Source: Chloroflexota bacterium
GTDB lineage: Bacteria; Chloroflexota; FW602-bin22; JACPRP01
Direction of reading: 5' to 3'
Length of the DNA stretch: 14,137 nt
NCBI GenBank assembly: GCA_016210495.1
Contig: JACQUC010000237.1
Coordinates: forward strand, 1 to 14,137
How positions within the stretch are numbered: position 1 is the first letter of the stretch; each line of letters starts with the position of its first letter. Below, one piece after another: positions 6,994 through 14,130 of this stretch. Under the pieces are notes generated by a model that was not told where the DNA came from, did not search any database, and was given only the letters and a program-made list of their open reading frames with translations. A program made the position numbers and the translations under genes.

Positions 6994-8832
6994 ATGGAAC
7001 TTATTCCTCTTGAGCTGCTTTTCGGCGAACCGGCGCGCATCACACCACAGATATCGCCGGACGGGAAGAGCCTCGCGTACCTCGCCTCCGATGGTGGTCC
7101 ACTGAACGTATGGGCGAAGACAGTCGGCAGCGACGAGGATCGGCGACTCACCGACTACCGGGAGCGCGGCATCATTTATTTCTACTGGGCGGGCGATAGC
7201 CGGCATATACTGTTCCTCGAGGACAGCGACGGCAGGGAGAACTGGCATCTCCACGCGGTCTCCGTGGATGCGGCTGTCAGCCGTGACCTTACGCCGTTCG
7301 ATGGGGTAAGTGTCCAGATAGTGGCGGTTAGCCCTCGTCGTCCGAATGAGATCCTGATCGCGATGAACCTTCGCGATCCAAGTATTCACGACGTTTACCG
7401 TCTGGACATCACCTCGGGCGAGCTGGAGATGCTTGTCCGCAACCCGGGGTTGTATACCGGTTGGATCGCAGACGCCGATTTTGCCGTGCGCGCCGCGCTA
7501 TCGCCGCGGCCGGATGGTTCTTTTGACCTGATGGTCCGGGAAGCAGGGAGTGACGACTGGCAGTCGCTCGTTTACTGGAGTGCGGAAGACATCCTCGCGA
7601 GCGGGCCGGTGGGCTTTTCATCTGACGGCCGGAGCATCTATGTCATCGACGCTCGGGGCACGGCAACCAACCGGCTGCTCAGTCTCGACATCGACACGGG
7701 GAAGGTCGAACCGATCATCGGCGATCCAGATGTCGACCTCGGGCGCGTCGTCCTCGATCCCGTGTCCAGAAGGGTGCAGGCGGTTTCGTTCACCCGGGCG
7801 CGCACTGAATGGCGGGTGCTCGATGAGGGCATCAAGGAAGATTATCGGAGGCTCGAGGCCCTCGCCGAAGGCGATTTCACGGTCATGAGTCGCGACACGG
7901 CGGATTCGGTGTGGGTCGTCAGTTACGAATCCGACGTAAGGCCCATTTCCTTCTACCTTTACCGACGACGATTTGAATCCCACCCCGGGTCCGAGCCCAG
8001 CGGACAGTTCCTCTTCTGTCACCAGCCACGCCTCCTGGACTACCGGCTGTCGCCGGTTCGCCCCATCTCGCTGACGGCCCGTGACGGCCTTCCGCTCCAC
8101 GGCTACTTGACTTTGCCCCACAACGGGGCTGGCGGGAGAGCGCCCTTGGTAATCAAAGTGCACGGTGGCCCGTGGGCGCGGGACACCTGGGGTTTCGATC
8201 CCGAGGTGCAATGGCTGGCAGACAGGGGTTTTGCGTGCCTGCAGGTCAACTTCCGGGGATCGACGGGATACGGTAAGGGGTTTGTGAACGCGGCAACTGG
8301 TGAGTGGGGACGCAAAATGATCGACGATCTGGTCGACGGACTCGACTGGGCCGTCAGGCACGGACAAGTTGACGCTGGGCGAGTAGCCATATATGGTGTC
8401 TCCTACGGCGGCTACACGGCGCTGGTCGCAGCGGCAAGGTTACCGAATCTCTTTCGCTGTGCGATAGACGTGGCAGGCCCAACCGACCTGGTAGCGTTTC
8501 TGCGTGAAGTGCCACAAACGTGGAATCCGTACAAAGAGATCTTCTACAAACAGGTTGGGGACCCTGACAAAGACCGCCGCCGGCTCGAGGAAGCCTCGCC
8601 CATCCATATGGTGGCACGTCTCAGCATTCCCATCATGATCGCCCACGGTGCCAACGACGTGCGTGTGAGGAAGGCCCATTCCGACCGTATGGTTGCTGCC
8701 TTACAGCGCCAAAATGTGCCGTACGAATATCTGGAGTACCTCACGGAGGGACACGGCATCGGGGACACTCGAAACAGGCTCAAGTTCTACGTGGACGCGG
8801 AGCGTTTTCTGCGGCGGTATGTCGTGGTGTGA
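6994..8832 (+). CDS. S9 family prolyl oligopeptidase-type serine peptidase
   Basis: A 612-residue enzyme of the dipeptidyl-peptidase/acylaminoacyl-peptidase type. Residues 1 to about 340 form the beta-propeller (ISPDGKSLAYLAS, then GDSRHILFLED, then ENWHLHAVSVD), which admits only short or unfolded peptides. Residues about 360-612 form the alpha/beta-hydrolase domain with KVHGGPWARDTWG, FRGSTGYGKGF and the nucleophile elbow GVSYGGYTAL. The catalytic triad is S470, D555 (GANDVRVR) and H587 (EGHGIGD). No signal peptide is visible, so it acts in the cytosol. The start at ATG 6994 gives the usual MELIPLELLFGEPAR opening; a GTG at 6940 would add 18 residues and neither start has a strong ribosome binding site. 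It is 102 bases after the B12 radical SAM gene on the same strand. It may trim a modified peptide or recycle leader fragments (inference), or be a general peptidase. Confidence 0.9.
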   Translation: MELIPLELLFGEPARITPQISPDGKSLAYLASDGGPLNVWAKTVGSDEDRRLTDYRERGIIYFYWAGDSRHILFLEDSDGRENWHLHAVSVDAAVSRDLTPFDGVSVQIVAVSPRRPNEILIAMNLRDPSIHDVYRLDITSGELEMLVRNPGLYTGWIADADFAVRAALSPRPDGSFDLMVREAGSDDWQSLVYWSAEDILASGPVGFSSDGRSIYVIDARGTATNRLLSLDIDTGKVEPIIGDPDVDLGRVVLDPVSRRVQAVSFTRARTEWRVLDEGIKEDYRRLEALAEGDFTVMSRDTADSVWVVSYESDVRPISFYLYRRRFESHPGSEPSGQFLFCHQPRLLDYRLSPVRPISLTARDGLPLHGYLTLPHNGAGGRAPLVIKVHGGPWARDTWGFDPEVQWLADRGFACLQVNFRGSTGYGKGFVNAATGEWGRKMIDDLVDGLDWAVRHGQVDAGRVAIYGVSYGGYTALVAAARLPNLFRCAIDVAGPTDLVAFLREVPQTWNPYKEIFYKQVGDPDKDRRRLEEASPIHMVARLSIPIMIAHGANDVRVRKAHSDRMVAALQRQNVPYEYLEYLTEGHGIGDTRNRLKFYVDAERFLRRYVVV

Positions 8833-8938
8833 GGCGGTGGCCGCAGCCCCGTGGGCCAGGAACGCAGCTCTGAGAACATCGGCGTTGGAGTCGGTGTCCG
8901 GTGCAAAATACGAAAGCGTAGGGGCGTCGCCTTAGTGG

Positions 8939-9181
8939 TCAGCAGCGCAGCAGGGCTGCCACGGACACGTCTTCATCGATGGCCGGCCAATGGATCCCCA
9001 CGCCCTTTCCGATTAGCCTCCACTTACTCCGCTGCTCGGGGGTCGCATGGCGCAGCCTGGGGAACCACTCCAAGGGCACTCCTATTTCGCGTCCGTCTGA
9101 GAGACGGACGTGGAACATGTCGGTGGTGAACCAGACGTCGGTTGCCAGTGTCGGAGCGGGCTTAATTGCGGAAGTGCTCAT
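8939..9181 (-). CDS. DUF2442 protein, likely partner of a toxin-antitoxin-like pair
   Basis: An 80-residue protein with the DUF2442 signature: MFHVRLSDGREIGVPLEWF, then P-R-L, then ATPEQRSKWRLIG, then G-I-H-W-P-A-I-D-E-D-V-S-V. Its ATG overlaps the end of the upstream DUF4160 gene by 20 bases, so the two are co-transcribed on the - strand, convergent with the RiPP run. DUF2442 is repeatedly found beside DUF4160 and the pair has been suggested to be a toxin-antitoxin module. Which member is the toxin is not clear from sequence. No DNA-binding motif is evident. Length is normal for the family, so it appears intact. Family call is firm; function is inferred from the pairing. Confidence 0.82.
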   Translation of the reverse strand: MSTSAIKPAPTLATDVWFTTDMFHVRLSDGREIGVPLEWFPRLRHATPEQRSKWRLIGKGVGIHWPAIDEDVSVAALLRC

Positions 9182-9398
9182 GCCATCTCTCCTCGAAAAG
9201 GGAGCGGTGGTTCTCCACCAAGTCCCGTAGTTGGCTTGGTTCCCTGGCGGCGTAGCCCACTGAAGCTGTCAACGAGACAGGCCTCAGCCAAAACTTAGCG
9301 TACTTGTCGCCGGTATCCACGTGGATGTGCGGAGGCTCGGCGCCTTCGTTGCTGAAGAAGAAAAACCGGTGTCTCCGCATCCGCAATACGGTCGGCAT
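9162..9398 (-). CDS. DUF4160 protein, first gene of a toxin-antitoxin-like pair
   Basis: A 78-residue protein with the conserved DUF4160 pattern: an opening MPTVLRMRRHRFFFFSNEG, then EPPHIHV, then KFWLRPVSL and, near the end, LVENHRSLFEERWHEHF. The P-P-H-I-H-V motif is diagnostic. The ATG is at 9396-9398 on the - strand. A TATAAT box 15 bases upstream (9414-9419) would leave a leader of only about ten bases, so translation may be nearly leaderless; no Shine-Dalgarno sequence is visible. The gene overlaps DUF2442 by 20 bases. The conserved histidines could be functional, but no catalytic activity is established to my knowledge. The toxin-antitoxin role is inferred from the pairing. Confidence 0.82.
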   Translation of the reverse strand: MPTVLRMRRHRFFFFSNEGAEPPHIHVDTGDKYAKFWLRPVSLTASVGYAAREPSQLRDLVENHRSLFEERWHEHFRN

Positions 9399-9413
9399 CG
9401 TACATCAAGGTGT

Positions 9414-9419
9414 ATTATA
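9414..9419 (-). promoter_or_regulatory. TATAAT box upstream of the DUF4160 gene
   Basis: Read on the - strand this is a perfect TATAAT, 15 bases before the DUF4160 start codon. No good -35 hexamer is found at 16-18 bases; the nearest candidate, TTACCA, is at about 21. A weak or activator-dependent promoter is possible. Confidence 0.4.
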
Positions 9420-9454
9420 GCACTAATGGGACCGCGCCGTGGTAATGCAACCAC

Positions 9455-9484
9455 TTTTCACGGCTGCCTATTTGGTGATATAAT
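9455..9484 (+). promoter_or_regulatory. Possible sigma70-type promoter for the CHAT operon
   Basis: TTTTCA (9455-9460) and a perfect TATAAT (9479-9484) are separated by 18 bases. Transcription would begin near 9491 and give a leader of about 120 bases before the ATG at 9613. The stretch is more AT-rich than its surroundings and lies back to back with the DUF4160 promoter box. The -35 match is only four of six. Confidence 0.35.
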
Positions 9485-9612
9485 CCAACAAACGAACGTG
9501 CAGTAGAAAACGCGCCCGGTTCGCCAGACCACGATCCTCTCTCGTTTCTCTGTCGGCCCAGCCTGGCGTGGCACAGTCCTGGTATCGCTAGATCTTGAGA
9601 CGGAGAATCGTT

Positions 9613-9936
9613 ATGGACTACCCAGTTGCCTTTGAGCCCGATCTCGGACTTACTGCCGCCGACTTCGTCGCCGCCTGGAACGATTTCCCCACATGCACGG
9701 AGCGAGCCAAAGCACGATGTGACGAGGCTGTAAGCATCTACGCCGACTTAGGGCTAGCTCTCGACGGCGTGGCGATTCTCAACGGTGCGGTCGGCAGCAT
9801 CACCGCCGCCATATTATACGATCTGGCGAAGGCCGCCCTGGCCAGGCGCGGCATTAACACCCCAAAAAGCACCGAGGTCGTGGATATCAAGTGTCCTGAC
9901 GGCAGCTCGATATTCGTGTTCAAGCGAGTGGAGTAG
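9613..9936 (+). CDS. Small companion protein of a CHAT/STAND effector
   Basis: A 107-residue protein starting at an ATG with GGAG (9602-9605) 7 bases upstream; a TTG at 9595 would add six residues. Residues about 1-40 hold the pattern F-E-P-D-L-G-L-T-A-A-D-F-V-A-A-W-N. Residues about 50-75 are a hydrophobic helix (GVAILNGAVGSITAAILYDL), and the tail has the strand pair VVDIKCPDGSSIFVFKR. Small proteins with a hydrophobic helix followed by a V-x-I-x-x-P-D-G-x-x-x-x-V strand pair are known beside CHAT, TIR and trypsin-like effectors as effector-associated constant components (EACC1-like). Assignment to that family is a judgement of pattern. It ends 6 bases before the CHAT gene and is surely in its operon. 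It may anchor the effector to the membrane or control it. Confidence 0.6.
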   Translation: MDYPVAFEPDLGLTAADFVAAWNDFPTCTERAKARCDEAVSIYADLGLALDGVAILNGAVGSITAAILYDLAKAALARRGINTPKSTEVVDIKCPDGSSIFVFKRVE

Positions 9937-9942
9937 ACGGCG

Positions 9943-12900
9943 ATGACCGTGATCAGCATCCGCGAACAGCCTGGGCTGGCAGGCGGACACAACGCGATTC
10001 TGTGCTTTGACAACGAAGGCGAGTTCCTCGTCAGCGTGAACGATCCGTTCTCGGTTAAGCAGGAGAGGCTGCTCGAATGGTACTTCGAGGAGCACCTTCA
10101 CTTCCCCTTCACCAGGCAGGTCGATTTCAAGACAGTGGCGGAAAGCATCGCGACCTACGGCGAAGCTCTGTTCAAGCAGGTCTTCGCCGACCCTGAAGCG
10201 TACGCCCGCTACAAGCAGGCGCTCCAGGCGGGGCTTAGCTCTGCATCCGTCGAGATCTCCGGCTCGCCCGAGCTCCACCGCCTGCACTGGGAGGCGCTCA
10301 AAGACCCGAAGATGCCCAGGCCCATAGCATTGGATGCGGCGGTGTTGCGAAAGAGCACCGTCGTCCAAACGGCGCCGGCCCGGATGCGTCCCTTCCCCAC
10401 CATCAACGTGCTGCTGGTGGCCGCTCGACCCTACGGACGCAAGGACATGGGCTACCGCACGATCTCACGACCCCTGATCGAGGGTCTGCGGCAAGCCAAT
10501 CTGCGCGTGCGCGTCGACCTCGTCCGCCCCGGCACTTTCGAGGCACTCACGCGTCACCTCGACGAGGCCAGGGACAGGCACGGCGAAGGCTTCTATCACG
10601 TGGTGCACTTTGACGTCCACGGGGCGCTGCTGAGCTATGAGGACTTTGCCAAAGGGGGCGAAGCCAACCACTACCAGTGCGAGGGCCGCTTCGGACGAGG
10701 CGAGATAGCCGAGTACGAGGGATTGCGTGCCTACCTGGCGCTGGAGGGCGAGGAGGAAGGAAAACCCGATCTCGTCCAGGCACAGGAGCTGGCGAATCTG
10801 CTGATCGCCCATCAGGTGCCGATGGTGGTGCTCAATGCCTGCCAATCCGGAAAGCAGGTGGGCGCCGAGGAAACCAGCCTGGGGAGCCGGTTGATGCAGG
10901 CGGGAGTGCAGATGGTGCTGGCGATGGGCTACTCGGTGACGGTGAGCGCGGCGGAGCTGATGATGCCCGTCATTTACGAGCAGTTGTTCGCGGGTAAGGA
11001 CCTGGCTGCAGCAACGCGGCGGGCGCGCGAAGAGCTCTACAACAGCAAGGGCCGCAGGGCCGGCTTCGAGCAGGTCATCGAGCTAGAGGACTGGCTGCTG
11101 CCGGTGGTCTACCAGAACAAGAGCTTGCCGCTGAAGATGCGGGAGTTCGAGACGGAGAGGGAACAGGCCGAGTTCTTCGAGCGGCAAGCGAAGCGGTATC
11201 GTGCCCAGATACCTGCGTACGGCTTCGTCGGTCGCGATCCGGATATCTTGAGGATCGAGCGGCGGGTCTTGATGAGCGGGAACATCCTCCTGGTGCGAGG
11301 GATGGGCGGCAGCGGAAAGACCACCCTCCTCGAGCAGCTCGCCGTCTGGTGGCAGACGACCAACCTGGTGGACGAGGTCTTCTTCTTTAGCTTCGAGATG
11401 AGGGCCTGGACGCTGGAGCAGATCGTCGACGACATCGCCCGGCAGATCTTCGGGAGGGTGGAGCACGCGAAATTCCAATCGATGCCGCACAGGGCGCAGC
11501 AGGAGATGCTGGCCGAGCGGCTGCGCGCGATCAGGCACCTCCTGGTGCTGGATAACCTGGAATCGGTACAGGGTGCCCGGCTGGCGATCCAACATACGCT
11601 GCCGCCGGAACAGCAGGAGGCGCTGCGACGCTTTCTGGTCGACCTGGCGGGAGGGCGGACGATCGTGTTGCTTGGATCGCGTGGCGGAGAAGACTGGCTT
11701 GCCAGGGGCACCTTTGGGGACAACGTGTATGAGCTGGGTGGGCTGGACCCCGAGGCGGCCTCCACCCTGGCCGAGCGGGTCTTGCGGCGGTATGGCGCAA
11801 CGAAATGCCGCAGCGAAAAGCACTTCGACAGGCTGCTGAAGCTGCTCGACGGCTACCCGTTAGCTTTGGAGGTGGTGCTGGCGAATCTAGCACGCAAGAC
11901 GCCGAGCGAGGTGCTTCAGGCGCTGCAAGCCGGGGACGTCGACCTGGACCAGGCTGGTGCAGAGAAACGAGAAAGGGACAAGACAGAGAGCATTCTCCGC
12001 TGCGTCGAGTACTCCCATAGTAACCTCTCGCCTGAGGCCCAGGCACTGCTGCTCTGTCTGGCCCCGTTCACGTCGGTGATCTACCGTCCAGGGATAGCAC
12101 AATACACGAAAAAGCTGCGGGGACAGCCAGCGCTGGCGCATCTGGCGTTCGAGCGGTTCGAGGAAGTGCTGCAAGAAGCGGTGAGCTGGGGGCTGCTCAG
12201 TCCTCGCGCTGAGATTCCTGCCATAGCTCGCATACAGCCGATCTTGCCCTACTTTCTACGAAATCGCCTGCAAAGTCCGGCGCAAGCCGAGATCGCGGCA
12301 GCGGTAGACGTCGCTTTTCGTGAGCACTACGACGACCTTGCAAGAGAATTGCGGCAGCTCCTGCGATCCAAAGATGCTGGGGAGAAGCAGCTCGGACTGG
12401 CGATGGCTCGCTTCGAGTACGAGAACCTGTTCGTCGCCCTGAGCCTCGCCCTGGATGCCAGGGTCTCGATCCTCAACCCGTACCGGGCGCTGTTCTTTTA
12501 TCTGGATGCGGTTCAGGATAGGCAGCGCGGGCAGGAGCTGGGGGAGCTCGTGCTAAAGCGCTTGGAGAGTTACCCGAGCGACTACCTGACCGGAGACGAG
12601 GCTGATGAGATATTGTCCGTCATAACTGACATTGGCAATTGGCAACTGCTGCTCAAGAAGGACGCCGAGGCGAAAGCCTCGTACGAGAGAGCATTGGCAT
12701 TGCTGTTGGCCAATCGGACCCTCGAGGAGAAAAGCATCAAGAGTAGCAGCGCCACGATTTACCATCAGTTGGGGAGGGTCGCCCAGGAGCAGCGGCAGTG
12801 GACGCAGGCGGAAGCCTACTACCGGAAGGCCCTGGAGATCTGCGTCGAGTTCGGCGACCGCTATGAGCAAGCCAAGACCTACCATGAGCTGGGGAGGGTC

Positions 12901-13608
12901 GCCCAGGAGCAGCGGCAGTGGGCGCAGGCGGAAGCCTACTGCCAGAAGGCCCTGGAAATCTATGTCGAGTTCGACGACCGCTACTCGCAAGCCAAGACCT
13001 ACGGTCAGTTGGGGATAGTCGCCGAGAAGCAGCGGCAGTGGACGCAGGCGGAAGCCTACTACAAGAAGGCCCTGGAGATCTTCGTCGAGTTCGGTGACCG
13101 CTACTCGCAAGCCGCGACCTACCATAACCTGGGGACGGTCGCCCAGGAGCAGCGGCAGTGGACGCAGGCGGAAGCCTACTACCGGAAGGCCCTGGAGATC
13201 GAGATCGAGTTCGAGGACCGCTACTCGCAAGCCTCGACCTACCATCAGTTGGGGAGGGTCGCCGAGAAGCAGCGGCGTTGGACGCAGGCGGAAGCCTACT
13301 ACCAGAAGGCCCTGGAGATCTTCGTCGAGTTCGAGGACCGCTACTTGCAAGCCGTGACCTACCATCAGTTGGGGATAGTCGCCGAGGCGCAGGGGCAGTG
13401 GACGCGGGCTAGGGAGCATTTCCTGGTAGCGTTGGACATCTTCGTGGGACAGGATGACAGCCACAACGCCTCCATCGTGTTAAGCAGCCTGGCCCGGCTC
13501 GGGAGGGCGAGCGGGGAAGACGAGGTGGCCAAGGCCGTTGCGTCAGTGCCGGATGCCAGCCGCGCAAAGGTGATCGAGCTTCTTCAGAAACTTGCCGAGG
13601 GGCAGTAG
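9943..13608 (+). CDS. CHAT protease / NB-ARC-type STAND ATPase / TPR protein
   Basis: A 1221-residue three-part protein. Residues about 130-385 are a CHAT (caspase-like) peptidase with H226 in HFDVHG and C300 in NACQSG as the catalytic pair. Residues about 425-700 are a STAND ATPase: YGFVGRDPDI at the entry, P-loop GMGGSGKTT with K459, Walker B LLVLDN with D537, and the LLGSRGGEDWL sensor strand. A winged-helix and helical linker follows to about 930. Residues about 935-1180 are TPR repeats with a 40-residue period. In such proteins the TPR part senses a trigger, ATP-driven oligomerisation follows and the CHAT part cleaves a target, usually in antiphage defence or programmed death. No signal peptide or membrane segment is visible. 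GGAG at 9930-9933 serves the ATG at 9943, 6 bases after the companion gene. The trigger and target cannot be read from sequence. Confidence 0.9.
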   Translation: MTVISIREQPGLAGGHNAILCFDNEGEFLVSVNDPFSVKQERLLEWYFEEHLHFPFTRQVDFKTVAESIATYGEALFKQVFADPEAYARYKQALQAGLSSASVEISGSPELHRLHWEALKDPKMPRPIALDAAVLRKSTVVQTAPARMRPFPTINVLLVAARPYGRKDMGYRTISRPLIEGLRQANLRVRVDLVRPGTFEALTRHLDEARDRHGEGFYHVVHFDVHGALLSYEDFAKGGEANHYQCEGRFGRGEIAEYEGLRAYLALEGEEEGKPDLVQAQELANLLIAHQVPMVVLNACQSGKQVGAEETSLGSRLMQAGVQMVLAMGYSVTVSAAELMMPVIYEQLFAGKDLAAATRRAREELYNSKGRRAGFEQVIELEDWLLPVVYQNKSLPLKMREFETEREQAEFFERQAKRYRAQIPAYGFVGRDPDILRIERRVLMSGNILLVRGMGGSGKTTLLEQLAVWWQTTNLVDEVFFFSFEMRAWTLEQIVDDIARQIFGRVEHAKFQSMPHRAQQEMLAERLRAIRHLLVLDNLESVQGARLAIQHTLPPEQQEALRRFLVDLAGGRTIVLLGSRGGEDWLARGTFGDNVYELGGLDPEAASTLAERVLRRYGATKCRSEKHFDRLLKLLDGYPLALEVVLANLARKTPSEVLQALQAGDVDLDQAGAEKRERDKTESILRCVEYSHSNLSPEAQALLLCLAPFTSVIYRPGIAQYTKKLRGQPALAHLAFERFEEVLQEAVSWGLLSPRAEIPAIARIQPILPYFLRNRLQSPAQAEIAAAVDVAFREHYDDLARELRQLLRSKDAGEKQLGLAMARFEYENLFVALSLALDARVSILNPYRALFFYLDAVQDRQRGQELGELVLKRLESYPSDYLTGDEADEILSVITDIGNWQLLLKKDAEAKASYERALALLLANRTLEEKSIKSSSATIYHQLGRVAQEQRQWTQAEAYYRKALEICVEFGDRYEQAKTYHELGRVAQEQRQWAQAEAYCQKALEIYVEFDDRYSQAKTYGQLGIVAEKQRQWTQAEAYYKKALEIFVEFGDRYSQAATYHNLGTVAQEQRQWTQAEAYYRKALEIEIEFEDRYSQASTYHQLGRVAEKQRRWTQAEAYYQKALEIFVEFEDRYLQAVTYHQLGIVAEAQGQWTRAREHFLVALDIFVGQDDSHNASIVLSSLARLGRASGEDEVAKAVASVPDASRAKVIELLQKLAEGQ
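12761..13480 (+). repeat. Six tandem 120-bp TPR-coding repeats, first five nearly identical
   Basis: Units begin at 12761, 12881, 13001, 13121, 13241 and 13361. The first five share long identical DNA blocks, for example CAGGCGGAAGCCTACT, and each encodes a 40-residue TPR of the form YHQLGRVAQEQRQW, then TQAEAYY, then KALEI, then VEF-x-DRY. The sixth is diverged, opening normally and then reading TRAREHFLVALDIFV. Differences between units cluster at the residues after KALEI and around DRY. Such DNA identity points to recent duplication or gene conversion, so the copy number may vary between strains. Confidence 0.9.
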
Positions 13609-13663
13609 GTTGACGGGGTCAGCGGCCAAGTCTTATTTACATCGAAGTCTATGCTCTAGTGCT

Positions 13664-14044
13664 ATGTCTTCGATCATCGATATCGATGATAGGGACGCTG
13701 TCGCCAGTTCGATCGACCAGAGCGCCCAGGCGAGAATCAGGTGGGAAGACACCCCTATCGATCTGTTTTTCTCTAATACCCCTTTTCACGATTCTTGTGC
13801 GGGCCGAATTCGATGGGTAGACTATCTAACTGAGAAAATCCCCGTATTATCTCAGGAAGATTTGATGATCTACAAAGTAGCATACGACCGCCCTCAAGAT
13901 TGGTTAGATATTGGGAAACTGATTACTTTTTGTGGCGCAACCCTGGATAAGGGTTACATTAGAAAGTGGTGCTACGATATCTTCGCTCCGGACGATAGAA
14001 GAATTGCGAGGCTAGATACTCTTCTGGCGAGAGAAACTAGCTGA
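13664..14044 (+). CDS. C-terminal half of a nucleotidyltransferase-like protein, probably 5'-truncated
   Basis: A 126-residue product from ATG 13664; an in-frame ATG at 13592 would overlap the CHAT gene. Readable motifs are TPIDLFFSNTPFHD, then PVLSQEDLMIYKVAYDRPQD, then W-L-D-I, and DDRRIARLDTLL near the end. This order matches the C-terminal part of nucleotidyltransferase-type proteins (DxF, then S-x-E-D-L-x-x-x-K, then D-R-P-K-D-W-x-D-I). The N-terminal catalytic core, G-G-x-A-x-x-x-H-G-x-x-R-x-T-x-D-x-D, is missing, so the product is unlikely to be an active transferase. Bases 13921-13980 hold only 25 G/C of 60, against 37 of 60 in 12841-12900, suggesting a different origin. No ribosome binding site is obvious. 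It is probably a remnant; an intact short relative cannot be excluded. Confidence 0.5.
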   Translation: MSSIIDIDDRDAVASSIDQSAQARIRWEDTPIDLFFSNTPFHDSCAGRIRWVDYLTEKIPVLSQEDLMIYKVAYDRPQDWLDIGKLITFCGATLDKGYIRKWCYDIFAPDDRRIARLDTLLARETS

Positions 14045-14082
14045 GGCTTGGTCACAATTGGCTGCGAGGAATCTGGGGGGGG

Positions 14083-14130
14083 GTGCGGGCGTCTCGCCCG
14101 CGAGGGGGCGAGCAGGCGAGACGCCTGCGC
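14083..14130. repeat. GC-rich inverted repeat at the window edge
   Basis: GGCGTCTCGCC (14088-14098) and GGCGAGACGCC (14115-14125) are perfect reverse complements around a 16-base loop, and the stem extends outward with one mismatch and one wobble pair. A run of nine G lies just upstream. It follows the truncated nucleotidyltransferase-like frame by about 40 bases. It resembles dispersed intergenic palindromes of Chloroflexota-like genomes (inference) and lacks a T-run, so it is not a typical terminator. It may continue beyond the window. Confidence 0.65.

Noticed and set aside
8833..8938. Terminator or RNA between the S9 peptidase gene and the DUF2442 gene
   Set aside because: I looked for a stem followed by a T-run and found none; GC-rich partial complementarity near 8835-8860 is too weak to call.
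12553..13464. 303-residue open frame on the - strand
   Set aside because: It is the mirror of the TPR repeat array; its Leu/Arg-rich 40-residue period is just the repeated DNA read backwards, and it lies wholly inside the CHAT gene.
12761..13480. Regular repeats that could suggest a CRISPR array
   Set aside because: The unit is 120 bp, a multiple of three, fully in frame and codes for TPRs; there are no unique spacers.
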